A stretch of 64,000 bases of DNA, taken from Hwangdonia lutea. Lineage in GTDB: Bacteria > Bacteroidota > Bacteroidia > Flavobacteriales > Flavobacteriaceae. The translations under genes and the position numbers were made by a program. Position 1 is the first letter of the stretch; every line of letters begins with the position of its first letter. The notes under the pieces are model-generated. The model had not been told where the DNA came from. It ran no database searches and worked only from the letters and a program-made list of their open reading frames with translations. The stretch covers positions 3,842,596 through 3,906,595 of the forward strand of contig NZ_CP136521.1 of assembly GCF_032814565.1 (NCBI RefSeq), written 5' to 3'. This document shows, in pieces, positions 9,698 to 18,077 of the stretch.

Positions 9698-9718
9698 AGA
9701 TTCCTGCCTGCTTCGGCA
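9698..9718. repeat. ATTCCTGCC-type intergenic palindrome (partial)
   Basis: GAGATTCCTGCCTGCTTCGGC carries one arm of the ATTCCTGCC/GGCAGGAAT hairpin found complete at 12673–12692. It lies between the convergent M48 gene and the RNA methyltransferase gene. Confidence 0.5.
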
Positions 9719-9722
9719 TTTG

Positions 9723-10880
9723 TTACTTCAAATACTTCCCTTTTTTACTGCCTTCGTACATGACATACTTAACTAAACGCGATTCCAATTTTGCATTATA
9801 GAGTTGTATTTTCCGCGAGGGTCGTAACCCCACATGTTTAAGCGCATCGAGATTAGAGGTAATAAACCAAGCATCGGTGCCTGGGTAATTTTGCTTTAGG
9901 GTATCGCCAATATTCGCGTAAAAAGATTCCATATCTAGGTTTAAACGCTCGCCATACGGTGGGTTAAATACCATGTGCAATTTTTGGTCGCCACCTTTTT
10001 GGGTTTTAAAGAAATCTTCGTGCTTTACTTCTATAAAATCTTCTAATTGGGCATTTTTTACGTTTTCTTTGGCTTTGGCTACCGCACTTGGTGCTTTATC
10101 GTAACCTATTATTTTATGATGAAAATCGCGGGTTTTACCCAATAAGGATTCTTCAATTTTTTCAAACAAATCCACATCCCAATCTTGCCAACGTTCAAAG
10201 GCAAACTCCTTGCGCATCAGGTTTGGAGGTATGTTGCAGGCTATCATCGCCGCTTCAATAAGCATGGTGCCCGAACCACACATGGGATCCATAAAATCGG
10301 ACTGCCCGTCCCAACCGGACAGCATAATTAATCCGGCTGCCAATACCTCGTTTATGGGCGCAATATTGGTGGCGGTTTTATAGCCGCGTTTGTGCAGCGA
10401 ATCACCCGAAGAATCTAACGAAATGGTGCATTGTCGCCTATCGATATGCACATTAATTTTTAGGTCGGGGAATTTTAAATCGACGTTGGGCCGCTGTCCG
10501 TCGGTATCTCTAAATTTATCGACAATCGCATCCTTTGTTTTTTGTGCTATGTAAAGCGAATGCGAAAACAAATCGGAATGTATCGTCGCATCAACAGCCA
10601 GTGTTCCTGTGGGTTTCAGGTATTGCGACCAATCCATGGCATAGATTTTATTGTATAAATCTTTTTCGCCATTTACGGTAAACGAATGGATGGGTTTTAA
10701 AATTTTAATAGCGGTACGTAACCCTAAATTGGCTTTGTACATAAAGCCCTTATCGCCCGAAAAAGCGACGTTTCGCACTCCTTTTTTTACGTGTTGCGCA
10801 CCCAATTGCGTGAGTTCGTTTGCTAGTATATCTTCAAAACCAAATAAGGTTTTGGCCACCATGTTGAAATTTTCTTCCAT
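9723..10880 (-). CDS. THUMP-domain class I SAM-dependent RNA (guanine-N2)-methyltransferase
   Basis: This 385-residue RNA methyltransferase has an N-terminal THUMP domain (about 50–160) and a C-terminal Rossmann domain. The SAM-binding motif DPMCGSGT is at 198–205, and the catalytic NPPY motif of amino-methylating enzymes is at 306–309 (FNPPYGERL). The architecture matches the RlmL N-terminal half/YpsC group, which makes N2-methylguanosine in 23S rRNA. An internal Met at residue 7 (MVAKTLFGFE) is an alternative start. It appears to be transcribed alone. Confidence 0.87.
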   Translation of the reverse strand: MEENFNMVAKTLFGFEDILANELTQLGAQHVKKGVRNVAFSGDKGFMYKANLGLRTAIKILKPIHSFTVNGEKDLYNKIYAMDWSQYLKPTGTLAVDATIHSDLFSHSLYIAQKTKDAIVDKFRDTDGQRPNVDLKFPDLKINVHIDRRQCTISLDSSGDSLHKRGYKTATNIAPINEVLAAGLIMLSGWDGQSDFMDPMCGSGTMLIEAAMIACNIPPNLMRKEFAFERWQDWDVDLFEKIEESLLGKTRDFHHKIIGYDKAPSAVAKAKENVKNAQLEDFIEVKHEDFFKTQKGGDQKLHMVFNPPYGERLNLDMESFYANIGDTLKQNYPGTDAWFITSNLDALKHVGLRPSRKIQLYNAKLESRLVKYVMYEGSKKGKYLK

Positions 10881-10947
10881 TTTTTACGTCGAATAGATTG
10901 CAAAAATAACGTAATTTTGCACAAACTAACTAGCAATTGCAGATAAT

Positions 10948-11110
10948 GGGTTAAGGATTGATGCGGCATCCTTTTTTGTGCCAATTATATTGTTTGATTG
11001 TAACCTGAGTTTTGATAAGTTCAAGTTACATGATGAGATACTGAAACAAGTTCAGCACAAGAAAGATATAGCGGAAAGCCTGACCCCCGAACATTTCTCG
11101 GGGGTAACCC
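10948..11110 (+). repeat. composite dispersed element (GATGCGGCATCC family), copy A
   Basis: The left part is GGATTGATGCGGCATCC (10955–10971) and the right part AAAGATATAGCGGAAAGCC (11062–11080). The right part runs into a hairpin, CCCCCGA...TCGGGGG, ending in GTAACCCC. Between them lies TACTGAAACAAGTTCAGCA (11039–11057), a palindrome of the same kind as the one inside prmC. Copies B, C and D are at 25591, 26908 and 44028. The element fills most of the 242 bp between two divergent methyltransferase genes. Confidence 0.75.
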
Positions 11111-11122
11111 CACAAAAATAAT

Positions 11123-11854
11123 ATGAACAACAATACTACTAAATGGTTTAAATCGTGGTTTGACACGCCTTTTTACCACATTTTATATAAAGATAGAGAC
11201 GATACCGAGGCGCGTGCTTTTATGGATACGCTCACCAATTATTTGAATATCCCCGAGCATGGTACTATTTTGGATTTGGCTTGTGGCAAAGGCCGGCATG
11301 CCCGGTATTTAAACAAAATGGGATACGATGTTACGGGTGTTGATTTGAGCGAAAACAGCATTGTGTTTGCGAAACGGTTTGAAAATAACAGCCTCCGTTT
11401 TGAGGTGCACAACATGTGCCAACCTTACCACAAACAGTTTGATGCGGTGTTTAATTTGTTTACCAGTTTTGGGTATTTTGAGAATGACGATGACAACCTA
11501 AGCACGATCAAAGCCATTAAATCGAATTTAAACGATTTTGGTTTTGGGGTGATTGATTTTATGAATAGCGAATTTATTATTGATAATTTAGTGCCCGAAG
11601 AGGAAAAAACGGTTGATGGTATTACCTTTTATTTAAAACGTTATGTGGATAAGGGTTACATTATAAAAGATATTTTGTTTACCGTAGATGGCGAAGACTA
11701 TAAATTCCAGGAGCGTGTTAAGGCCTTTACTTTAGCCGATTTTGAAACGATGTTTGAAGCTGCCGACGTGCATTTATTGGATGTTTTTGGCGATTATAAA
11801 TTGCATAAATTTAATGCCAAAACATCGGAACGTTTAATAATGATATTTAAATGA
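11123..11854 (+). CDS. class I SAM-dependent methyltransferase
   Basis: This 243-residue protein has a single Rossmann methyltransferase domain. Motif I is ILDLACGKGRHARYL (about 49–63), followed by the acidic GVDLSENSI strand-2 end and an NLFTSFGYF stretch typical of the UbiE/Tam-like group. No membrane or targeting signal is visible. The substrate cannot be told from sequence. It precedes the ZIP transporter gene by 83 bp on the same strand. Confidence 0.8.
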   Translation: MNNNTTKWFKSWFDTPFYHILYKDRDDTEARAFMDTLTNYLNIPEHGTILDLACGKGRHARYLNKMGYDVTGVDLSENSIVFAKRFENNSLRFEVHNMCQPYHKQFDAVFNLFTSFGYFENDDDNLSTIKAIKSNLNDFGFGVIDFMNSEFIIDNLVPEEEKTVDGITFYLKRYVDKGYIIKDILFTVDGEDYKFQERVKAFTLADFETMFEAADVHLLDVFGDYKLHKFNAKTSERLIMIFK

Positions 11855-11937
11855 TTTTATTAAAAAAATTGTTATTGAGTGATTATGTAAATCAGTCAAA
11901 CCCAATAATTAATAACTCAATAACTATTTAAAAAAGA

Positions 11938-12612
11938 ATGAATAAATTTTTATTTCCTGTATTAGCTGTTGTTTTGGGTGTGCTTATTGCCAGCCTTAGT
12001 AAGTATAAAAAAACCTGGAACACCAAGCTCCTACTCTCTTTTAGTGGTGCTTTTTTATTGGCACTAACCCTTTTTGAGTTACTGCCCGAAGTTTATCACC
12101 ATTTAGATGCAAAGCTTACCGGATTGTACATTATGTGCGGTATTGTACTGCAAATTGTTTTAGAACTTTTCTCGAAAGGTGCCGAACACGGACATGTGCA
12201 CATCCATAAAGACGAAACCGATTTTCCGTGGTTATTGTTTATCAGTTTGTGTATTCACAGTTTTTTAGAGGGTTTCCCCATTCACGAACACAACGATATG
12301 CTTTATGGCGTTTTGGTGCATAAAATACCCATTGCCGCTTTAATAAGTATGTTTTTGTTTCAGTCTAATTTCAACAAACTACAAATCACAATGTTTTTAA
12401 TTGTATTTGCGATAATGACGCCGTTGGGAACGTATATCTCGAATACCTGGGAAGCCATTATAGATTACGCACACATTATTAATGCTATTGTAATTGGTAT
12501 ATTTTTTCATATTTCTACCACTATTTTGTTTGAAAGTGGTGAAGGCCATAAGTTTAATTTATCGAAATTTATTGCCATTATTTTGGGTATTGGTGTGGCT
12601 TATTTAATATAA
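11938..12612 (+). CDS. ZIP-family divalent metal transporter
   Basis: This 224-residue integral membrane protein has about seven or eight hydrophobic segments. The His-rich loop AEHGHVHIHKDE (about 82–93), followed by a helix carrying HSFLEGFPIHEH, is the metal-binding core of ZIP transporters, which take up Zn2+ or related cations into the cytoplasm. Another conserved stretch is KIPIAALISMF. The metal specificity is not readable. A pair of palindromic repeats starts 10 bp after the stop codon. Confidence 0.85.
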   Translation: MNKFLFPVLAVVLGVLIASLSKYKKTWNTKLLLSFSGAFLLALTLFELLPEVYHHLDAKLTGLYIMCGIVLQIVLELFSKGAEHGHVHIHKDETDFPWLLFISLCIHSFLEGFPIHEHNDMLYGVLVHKIPIAALISMFLFQSNFNKLQITMFLIVFAIMTPLGTYISNTWEAIIDYAHIINAIVIGIFFHISTTILFESGEGHKFNLSKFIAIILGIGVAYLI

Positions 12613-12621
12613 TTTACCATG

Positions 12622-12640
12622 TCCTGCGAAAGCAGGAATC
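12622..12640. repeat. TCCTGCGAAAGCAGGA palindrome
   Basis: TCCTGC and GCAGGA pair around a GAAA tetraloop, followed by ATC. It is a member of the ATTCCTGCC family and lies just behind the ZIP gene, 33 bp before another copy. Confidence 0.75.
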
Positions 12641-12672
12641 TCATCAATTTAAACTTAATTTGTGTAAAGTGG

Positions 12673-12692
12673 ATTCCTGCCTTGGCAGGAAT
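12673..12692. repeat. ATTCCTGCC-TT-GGCAGGAAT perfect palindrome
   Basis: This is a perfect 9 bp stem with a two-base loop, the cleanest member of this dispersed hairpin family in the window. It lies between the ZIP gene and the DUF4268 gene. Confidence 0.85.
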
Positions 12693-12745
12693 GACTAATA
12701 AACTGATTCCCTTCTTCAAGGGAATAAAAAAAGGTAATATTTTAA

Positions 12746-13174
12746 ATGTTTTCAAAAGAAGAATCACGATTATTACGACAAGAATTCTGGACGAGTTTCG
12801 GGAAATCGTTTCCACGGAAGTGGATATTATACAACACCAAATTAAAAGGATTCTCATTTAAATTTTATTTTGATACCAAATCTGCTTTGGTGGCTTTGGA
12901 TGTTGAAGATGATTTAGAACACCGCATAAAATATTGGGAAAAACTATTGGCTTTAAAATCGATTTTAAAAGATGATTATTTGCCGGAAGCTATTTTTGAG
13001 GAAGCATACCTCTTAGAAAATCATAAAGAAATCTCTAGAATTTATGTGCCGTTGGAACAGAAAGTATCGATACATAATAAAAACTCGTGGCGCGATGTGA
13101 TGGAATTCTTCAATGAAAAAATGACTTTGTTTGAAGCTTTTTTTGAGGAATATAAAGATGTTATTGATGGATAA
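12746..13174 (+). CDS. DUF4268-domain protein
   Basis: The protein has 142 residues with no signal or membrane segment. The sequence (FWTSFGKSF near the start, DVEDDLEHRIKYWEKL, and NSWRDVMEFF near the end) matches my memory of DUF4268, a small domain also found at the C-terminus of some restriction-like proteins. Here it is a stand-alone protein, so no enzymatic part is present. No partner gene is evident. Function is unknown. Confidence 0.7.
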   Translation: MFSKEESRLLRQEFWTSFGKSFPRKWILYNTKLKGFSFKFYFDTKSALVALDVEDDLEHRIKYWEKLLALKSILKDDYLPEAIFEEAYLLENHKEISRIYVPLEQKVSIHNKNSWRDVMEFFNEKMTLFEAFFEEYKDVIDG

Positions 13175-13234
13175 TCGTTATTGTGAACGTAGGTAAAGCT
13201 ACCTGTTTAATTTTAGTTCGAATTCAATTTAAAA

Positions 13235-13269
13235 AGATTACCACGTCGCTTTGCTCCTCGTAATGATGG
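13235..13269 (-). repeat. GCGAGGAG-type dispersed repeat, copy 2 (reverse)
   Basis: AGATTACCACGTCGCTTTGC followed by TCCTCGTAATGATGG is the reverse complement of the repeat at 7374 and 26957. It fills the gap between the convergent DUF4268 and acetyltransferase genes. Confidence 0.75.
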
Positions 13270-13276
13270 CTACAAT

Positions 13277-13771
13277 TTAAACCCTTTTCTCCATAATAAA
13301 ATCGTCCATAACAAAACCATTTCCAATATCGGTTACAAAAGTGTGTATCTTTTCAAATCCCAATTTTTCATAGGCTTTAATGGAGTTTGTATTGTTAATA
13401 TTTACCCCAAGTCTAATGGCTTTTAACTGATATGCCTTTGCTTTTTCCTCAGCTTTCAACATGGCCGCTTTTCCTATTTTTTTTCCTCTATGGGAACGCA
13501 ACACATAAATTTTGCTTAAAAACAGATAGTCCCTTTCCTTTTTAATGCCAAGGTAACCCGCTGGTTTTTTATCAAAATGCATGATAAAATATTCAAAACC
13601 TTCGTTTTCAATTTGATTTTGTATGGCTTTGGCCGATTGAAACTTATCGAGCATATAATCAATCTGCGGCTTCCCAACAATGGGAATATAATGTTCGCGC
13701 CAAATGGTATCGGCTAAGTTTTCCAATAAAACATAATCGGATTGTTTATTGGCTACAGTAATCTTTATCAT
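13277..13771 (-). CDS. GNAT-family N-acetyltransferase
   Basis: This 164-residue protein has the GNAT fold. The acetyl-CoA pyrophosphate loop is SHRGKKIGKAA (about 94–104), following the IYVL strand. The downstream strand and helix IRLGVNINNTNSIKAYEKLGFEKI are typical of motif B. It should transfer an acetyl group from acetyl-CoA to an amine; the acceptor is unknown. It is a single gene. Confidence 0.85.
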   Translation of the reverse strand: MIKITVANKQSDYVLLENLADTIWREHYIPIVGKPQIDYMLDKFQSAKAIQNQIENEGFEYFIMHFDKKPAGYLGIKKERDYLFLSKIYVLRSHRGKKIGKAAMLKAEEKAKAYQLKAIRLGVNINNTNSIKAYEKLGFEKIHTFVTDIGNGFVMDDFIMEKRV

Positions 13772-13953
13772 ATTACATCTTAAAATTCATTAGTCAAATA
13801 AAATAATAATTAATGAATAAAAGTTAGTTGGCGAAAAATCAAAATTGTAGTTCATCGAAAAATATAGCTATTCATCTGATTTTTAGTTATATTTGATGGC
13901 TTAGATACCAAATCCAGTTTCCTTTTTTACTAAGCAACGCTATAAATTGCCTT

Positions 13954-15759
13954 ATGAAAAAACTAATACTCTTCTTATTTGTAAGTCTTCCTATTTGCAT
14001 TTTTTCGCAGGAATACAGAGATTATTTAGGTGCAGGACATAGCAATGGCATAAGGGTAACTTCCAGCAATCAGCAAAACAGAGCGGGCTGGATAGAAACC
14101 GCCCACCCAGAAAACACGATAAACGGCCGGGGTTTGGATGCGCGTTTATTGGAAACTTCACGGTTTTTGGCACAAGCCTCTTTTGGTGCCGATTTAAACT
14201 ACATAAAAGCCGTTGCCGAAAACTCTTTTGAAGATTGGATTGATGCCCAATTCAGTTTTAATTCACCATCCATGGGCGAGCTTACTCAAAATGTTTACGA
14301 TGAGGCCCTTTCAATTTTTGTGGCAAATGGCGGTAATGCTGATGATTATTTTGGTCCGTATTGGCCACATTTTCAATACGCTTGGTGGCAAAGTAATATT
14401 GGTAATGAGGATTTACTCCGCCAAAAAGTAGCACTGGCGTTAAGCGAAATTATGGTGATTTCAAGAAACTCAAGCCTCGGTGATTACGGTGTTGGGTTGG
14501 GCGATTTTTATGATGTTTTAAAAGATAATGCCTTCGGAAATTTTAGAGACCTTTTAAGAGATATAACCTTGCATCCCATGATGGGGATTTACTTAAGTCA
14601 TTATAACAACCCAAGAAGTTTCCCTGATGAAAACATACATCCGGACGAGAATTTTGCTAGGGAAGTTATGCAGCTGTTTTCCATTGGTTTGTACGAACTC
14701 AACCAAGACGGGAGCTATGTTTTAGATGGCGAAGGCAACAGAGTGCCCACTTACGATAACAACGATATAAAAGAATTTGCCAAAGTATTTACGGGGCTTG
14801 GCGCCGCAGCGGTTAACGAAAACCCTTGGGGTGTTGTACCAAGATTTGGAGTAAATCAATATTTAGCGAAAAAAGATGTCCCCATGGCAATGTACGATGA
14901 ATGGCATCAACCGGGAGAAAAAAAATTATTGAATGGCTTAGTCATTCCCAGTGGGCAATCTGGAATGCAAGACATTGAAGATGCTATCGACAATCTGTTC
15001 AACCATCAAAACACAGCGCCGTTTATAGCCATACGTTTAATTCAGCAAATGGTAAAATCCAATCCATCGCCCGCTTATATATCTCGAGTTAGCGCTGCTT
15101 TTAACAACACAAAAGGTGTTAGGGGCGATATGAAAGCGGTAATAAAAGCCATTTTATTGGATGAAGAAGCCAGAAGTTGTAGTTGGATTGATAATCCGTC
15201 AAGCGGAAAATTAATCGAACCCATGGTGCGCTATTTTAACATTACGAGACAAATTGATTTGGACAATAAAAGCGGATTAAATTGGAATGTGGGCTACAAT
15301 TTTTATCAAGCCACAGGGCAATCCCCGTTAGCGGCACCACATGTATTTAATTTTTATTTACCGGAATATGTGCCCAATGCCGAATTTACCGCAGCAAATC
15401 TTGTTGGCCCCGAATTTGAAATCCATAACTCTGCATCAAGTATCGCTTTTATAAATGAAGTTGATTTATGGACATATCCGCAATATTATTCCGTTTTAAA
15501 CACTTGGGATTTAGATATTGAAGACACACCTTTAGATTTTGAAGTTTTAAAATATTTTGCAAAAGACAGCGAGGTTTTGGTAAATCAATTAGATAAACTA
15601 TTCACACACGGTCAATTATCAGATGAAACCAAACGCGTGATAACCGAAGCTGTTGATGGCATTGAAAATTTTGGTGGCGATTTTGACTATGAATTTTATA
15701 GAGTAAAAATGGCACTCTATCTTATTTTGATAAGCCCAGACTATGCGATTCTTAAATAA
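13954..15759 (+). CDS. DUF1800-domain secreted protein
   Basis: This 601-residue protein has a signal peptide (LILFLFVSLPICIFSQ). The DUF1800 region shows the family features FLAQASFGADLNYI at ~75, RQKVALALSEIMVIS, HPMMGIYLSH, the block HPDENFAREVMQLFSIGLYEL, and AAPHVFNFYLPEYVP. In other bacteria DUF1800 genes are commonly paired with DUF1501 genes, as here (6 bp gap). The pair is exported, and its biochemical function is unknown to me. Confidence 0.9.
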   Translation: MKKLILFLFVSLPICIFSQEYRDYLGAGHSNGIRVTSSNQQNRAGWIETAHPENTINGRGLDARLLETSRFLAQASFGADLNYIKAVAENSFEDWIDAQFSFNSPSMGELTQNVYDEALSIFVANGGNADDYFGPYWPHFQYAWWQSNIGNEDLLRQKVALALSEIMVISRNSSLGDYGVGLGDFYDVLKDNAFGNFRDLLRDITLHPMMGIYLSHYNNPRSFPDENIHPDENFAREVMQLFSIGLYELNQDGSYVLDGEGNRVPTYDNNDIKEFAKVFTGLGAAAVNENPWGVVPRFGVNQYLAKKDVPMAMYDEWHQPGEKKLLNGLVIPSGQSGMQDIEDAIDNLFNHQNTAPFIAIRLIQQMVKSNPSPAYISRVSAAFNNTKGVRGDMKAVIKAILLDEEARSCSWIDNPSSGKLIEPMVRYFNITRQIDLDNKSGLNWNVGYNFYQATGQSPLAAPHVFNFYLPEYVPNAEFTAANLVGPEFEIHNSASSIAFINEVDLWTYPQYYSVLNTWDLDIEDTPLDFEVLKYFAKDSEVLVNQLDKLFTHGQLSDETKRVITEAVDGIENFGGDFDYEFYRVKMALYLILISPDYAILK

Positions 15760-15764
15760 AACCA

Positions 15765-17183
15765 ATGAGCAAAGAAAAACATAATATTTCCAGACGAAAA
15801 TTCCTTGGCGATTCCTGTGCTGCACTGGGTTATACAACCTTGTTTTCATCTTTAATCAACCTTAAAGCTATGGCTGCTTCAGCTATGGATAATTCGTCTC
15901 TAATCACCAATATGGGCGGTGATTACAAAGCCTTGGTGTGTTTAATGCTTGGTGGCGGCAACGATTCTTTTAATATGTTGATGCCAAAAGGCACTAATGA
16001 ATATAACGAATATGCCACAACACGCTCCAATTTAGCCATACCGCAAAACGATATTTTACAGATAAATCCCAATACTTCTGATGGAAGGGTTTTTGGAGTG
16101 CATCCGTCAATGCCCGATATGCGGCAACTATTTGAAAACGGTAATTTGGCTTTTCTTTCAAATGTGGGCACGCTTATTGAGCCTTCAACAAAAACCGATA
16201 TACAGAATAATGTGGTTAAAACACCACTTGGTTTATTTTCGCATGCCGATCAAATACAGCAATGGCAAACGGGAAGACCACACGAAAGAACCAATATTGG
16301 TTGGGGCGGAAAAATTGCAGACCTTGTTCAGTCCATGAATTCCAACCAGAATATTTCCATGAATATTTCCCTTAGGGGCAGTAACATTTTTCAGCGCGGA
16401 GACCAAATTATTCCCTACGCCATTAGCAATCAAGGTAGCGTTGGCATTAATGGTTATGGCGACACCAATCTTTTTAACACATTACGTACCGAAGCTTTAA
16501 ACTCCATGTTGGAAAGAGATTATCAAGATATTCTTAAAAACACCTATAAAAATACCATCAAATCTTCAAACGAGGCGAATTTAGAATTTCAATCGGCCAT
16601 TGATGGCGTTTTGGATTTTAACACGCCGCTTCCCGAATACAATAATTTGGCAAGACAACTCAGAATGGTTGCAAAAACCATTGCGTCCAGAGATACTTTA
16701 GGGTTTTCCAGACAGATATTTTTTGTGCAGCTCGGGGGTTGGGACCATCATGATGAGCTCCTTATAAATCAAGCGGGTAAATTAGCGCAAGTGAATGAAG
16801 CTTTAAAATATTTTAGCGATTTAATGACCGAATTAAACACGAACGATTGCGTTACAACCTTTAGCGTTTCGGATTTTGCACGAACCCTAACATCAAACGG
16901 AAATGGCACCGACCACGCTTGGGGCGGCAATGCTTTTATGATGGGTGGCGCCGTAAACGGAAAGGAAATCTATGGCGATTATCCGGTTTTGGCCTTAAAC
17001 AGCGATGCTGATTTTCAAGACGGTGTGATGATTCCCACCACGGCAGCCGATTTATATATGGCAGAATTGGCACTTTGGTTTGGTGTATCCGCATCAGAAT
17101 TAAGTACTATTCTCCCGAACATTTCAAATTTTTACGATACAAACTCCGGTGTTCCGCCATTAGGTTTTATGAATATGACATGA
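15765..17183 (+). CDS. DUF1501-domain protein with Tat-like signal
   Basis: This 472-residue protein starts with a twin-arginine signal (SRRKFLG at residues 9–15, then a hydrophobic Ala/Leu run). DUF1501 is related to the alkaline-phosphatase/sulfatase fold. Visible conserved parts are LMLGGGNDSFNMLMP, VHPSMPDMRQLFENGNLAFL, QLGGWDHHDELL and SDFARTLTSNGNGTDHAWGG. The stop overlaps the next start by 4 bases (ATGA), so the three genes form one operon. Confidence 0.9.
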   Translation: MSKEKHNISRRKFLGDSCAALGYTTLFSSLINLKAMAASAMDNSSLITNMGGDYKALVCLMLGGGNDSFNMLMPKGTNEYNEYATTRSNLAIPQNDILQINPNTSDGRVFGVHPSMPDMRQLFENGNLAFLSNVGTLIEPSTKTDIQNNVVKTPLGLFSHADQIQQWQTGRPHERTNIGWGGKIADLVQSMNSNQNISMNISLRGSNIFQRGDQIIPYAISNQGSVGINGYGDTNLFNTLRTEALNSMLERDYQDILKNTYKNTIKSSNEANLEFQSAIDGVLDFNTPLPEYNNLARQLRMVAKTIASRDTLGFSRQIFFVQLGGWDHHDELLINQAGKLAQVNEALKYFSDLMTELNTNDCVTTFSVSDFARTLTSNGNGTDHAWGGNAFMMGGAVNGKEIYGDYPVLALNSDADFQDGVMIPTTAADLYMAELALWFGVSASELSTILPNISNFYDTNSGVPPLGFMNMT

Positions 17184-17941
17184 TGAAAAAAGGCCATTTA
17201 TACATATTGATTTTTGCGTTTTTGAGCACGCCGTGTATTAGCGCCCAATGCTACCCAGACCGCCATAGCACCAATTGGTTTGATGGCTGGGTGTCTTGCG
17301 AAAAATCTCCAAACCCCATTGCATCTTACGGCGAAACCCACTGGATTATGTACGATTTGGGCTATGATTATGTGTTGAATGAAACCAAACTATGGAATGC
17401 CAACGAACCCAAAAACCTAAATTATGGCATCAATGACTTTAATGTTGATTATTCTTTAGATGGGGTTACGTGGACCAACTTAGGCGCATTTAACTTAGAA
17501 CAAGCTTCGGGTTTATCGACTTACGAAGGTGCCGAAGGCCCCGATTTTAACGCCACCAAAGCACGCTATGTATTAATTACACCAACCTCAAATTTTGGCG
17601 GCGATTGTTACGGATTTAGCGAGTTGAAAATGTCGATAACCGATCCGTTTTTAGTGATTGAGGAAGCCGATGTTTTTAATGCGATGGCATACCCAAATCC
17701 GTTTATAAACAATGTGACTTTACGTATGGTTTCTTTAGATGAAAGCGCGCCGGTAAACTATGCATTATACGATATTTTAGGAAGAACCATTATCAGTAAC
17801 ACGTTTAACATGAGCGAAGGCAACGACACTTACGAATTGCCCTTGCAAGGAAATACACTTTCAATAGGAATATATATTCTGAAAATCAGGGAACTATATA
17901 TAAGTTTACACCAGAAAGTAAAGTTGAGTTTCGCACGTTGA
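17180..17941 (+). CDS. T9SS type A sorting-domain secreted protein
   Basis: This 253-residue protein has a signal peptide (LYILIFAFLSTPCISAQ) and then a beta-rich discoidin/F5-8-like region (WIMYDLGYDYVLNETKLWN ... VDYSLDGVTWTNLG). It ends in a C-terminal sorting domain (YPNPF at ~175, then LYDILGRT and SIGIYILKI). It should therefore be exported by the type IX system and attached to or released from the surface. The start at 17180 overlaps the DUF1501 stop (ATGATGA); an upstream in-frame start at 17075 would lie inside the DUF1501 gene and is rejected. Carbohydrate binding is a guess. Confidence 0.82.
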   Translation: MMKKGHLYILIFAFLSTPCISAQCYPDRHSTNWFDGWVSCEKSPNPIASYGETHWIMYDLGYDYVLNETKLWNANEPKNLNYGINDFNVDYSLDGVTWTNLGAFNLEQASGLSTYEGAEGPDFNATKARYVLITPTSNFGGDCYGFSELKMSITDPFLVIEEADVFNAMAYPNPFINNVTLRMVSLDESAPVNYALYDILGRTIISNTFNMSEGNDTYELPLQGNTLSIGIYILKIRELYISLHQKVKLSFAR

Positions 17942-18077
17942 AAATATTGTTTTTTTTGAAGTATGTAAGTTGTCTAATCCTCTCTATCGACCGCCACTAA
18001 TTCAGCAGTAATCCAAGATTGAGCGTCTTGCCGACTTGTAAAGTCTAATTAGGTTCTTACCATGTAAAAGAACGTTA

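Noticed and set aside
12619..12861. Open frame across the two ATTCCTGCC palindromes
   Set aside because: It consists mostly of the repeats and the start of the DUF4268 gene in another frame and has no conserved protein pattern.
17075..17179. Upstream extension of the T9SS-domain gene
   Set aside because: It lies inside the DUF1501 coding region and has no signal peptide at its start. The ATG at 17180 overlaps the DUF1501 stop by 4 bases and is followed directly by a signal peptide.
17880..17941. Possible frameshift in the last residues of the T9SS sorting domain
   Set aside because: The tail LYISLHQKVKLSFAR is a little unusual but still ends in a QK-containing strand like other type A domains, so there is no clear evidence of a frameshift.
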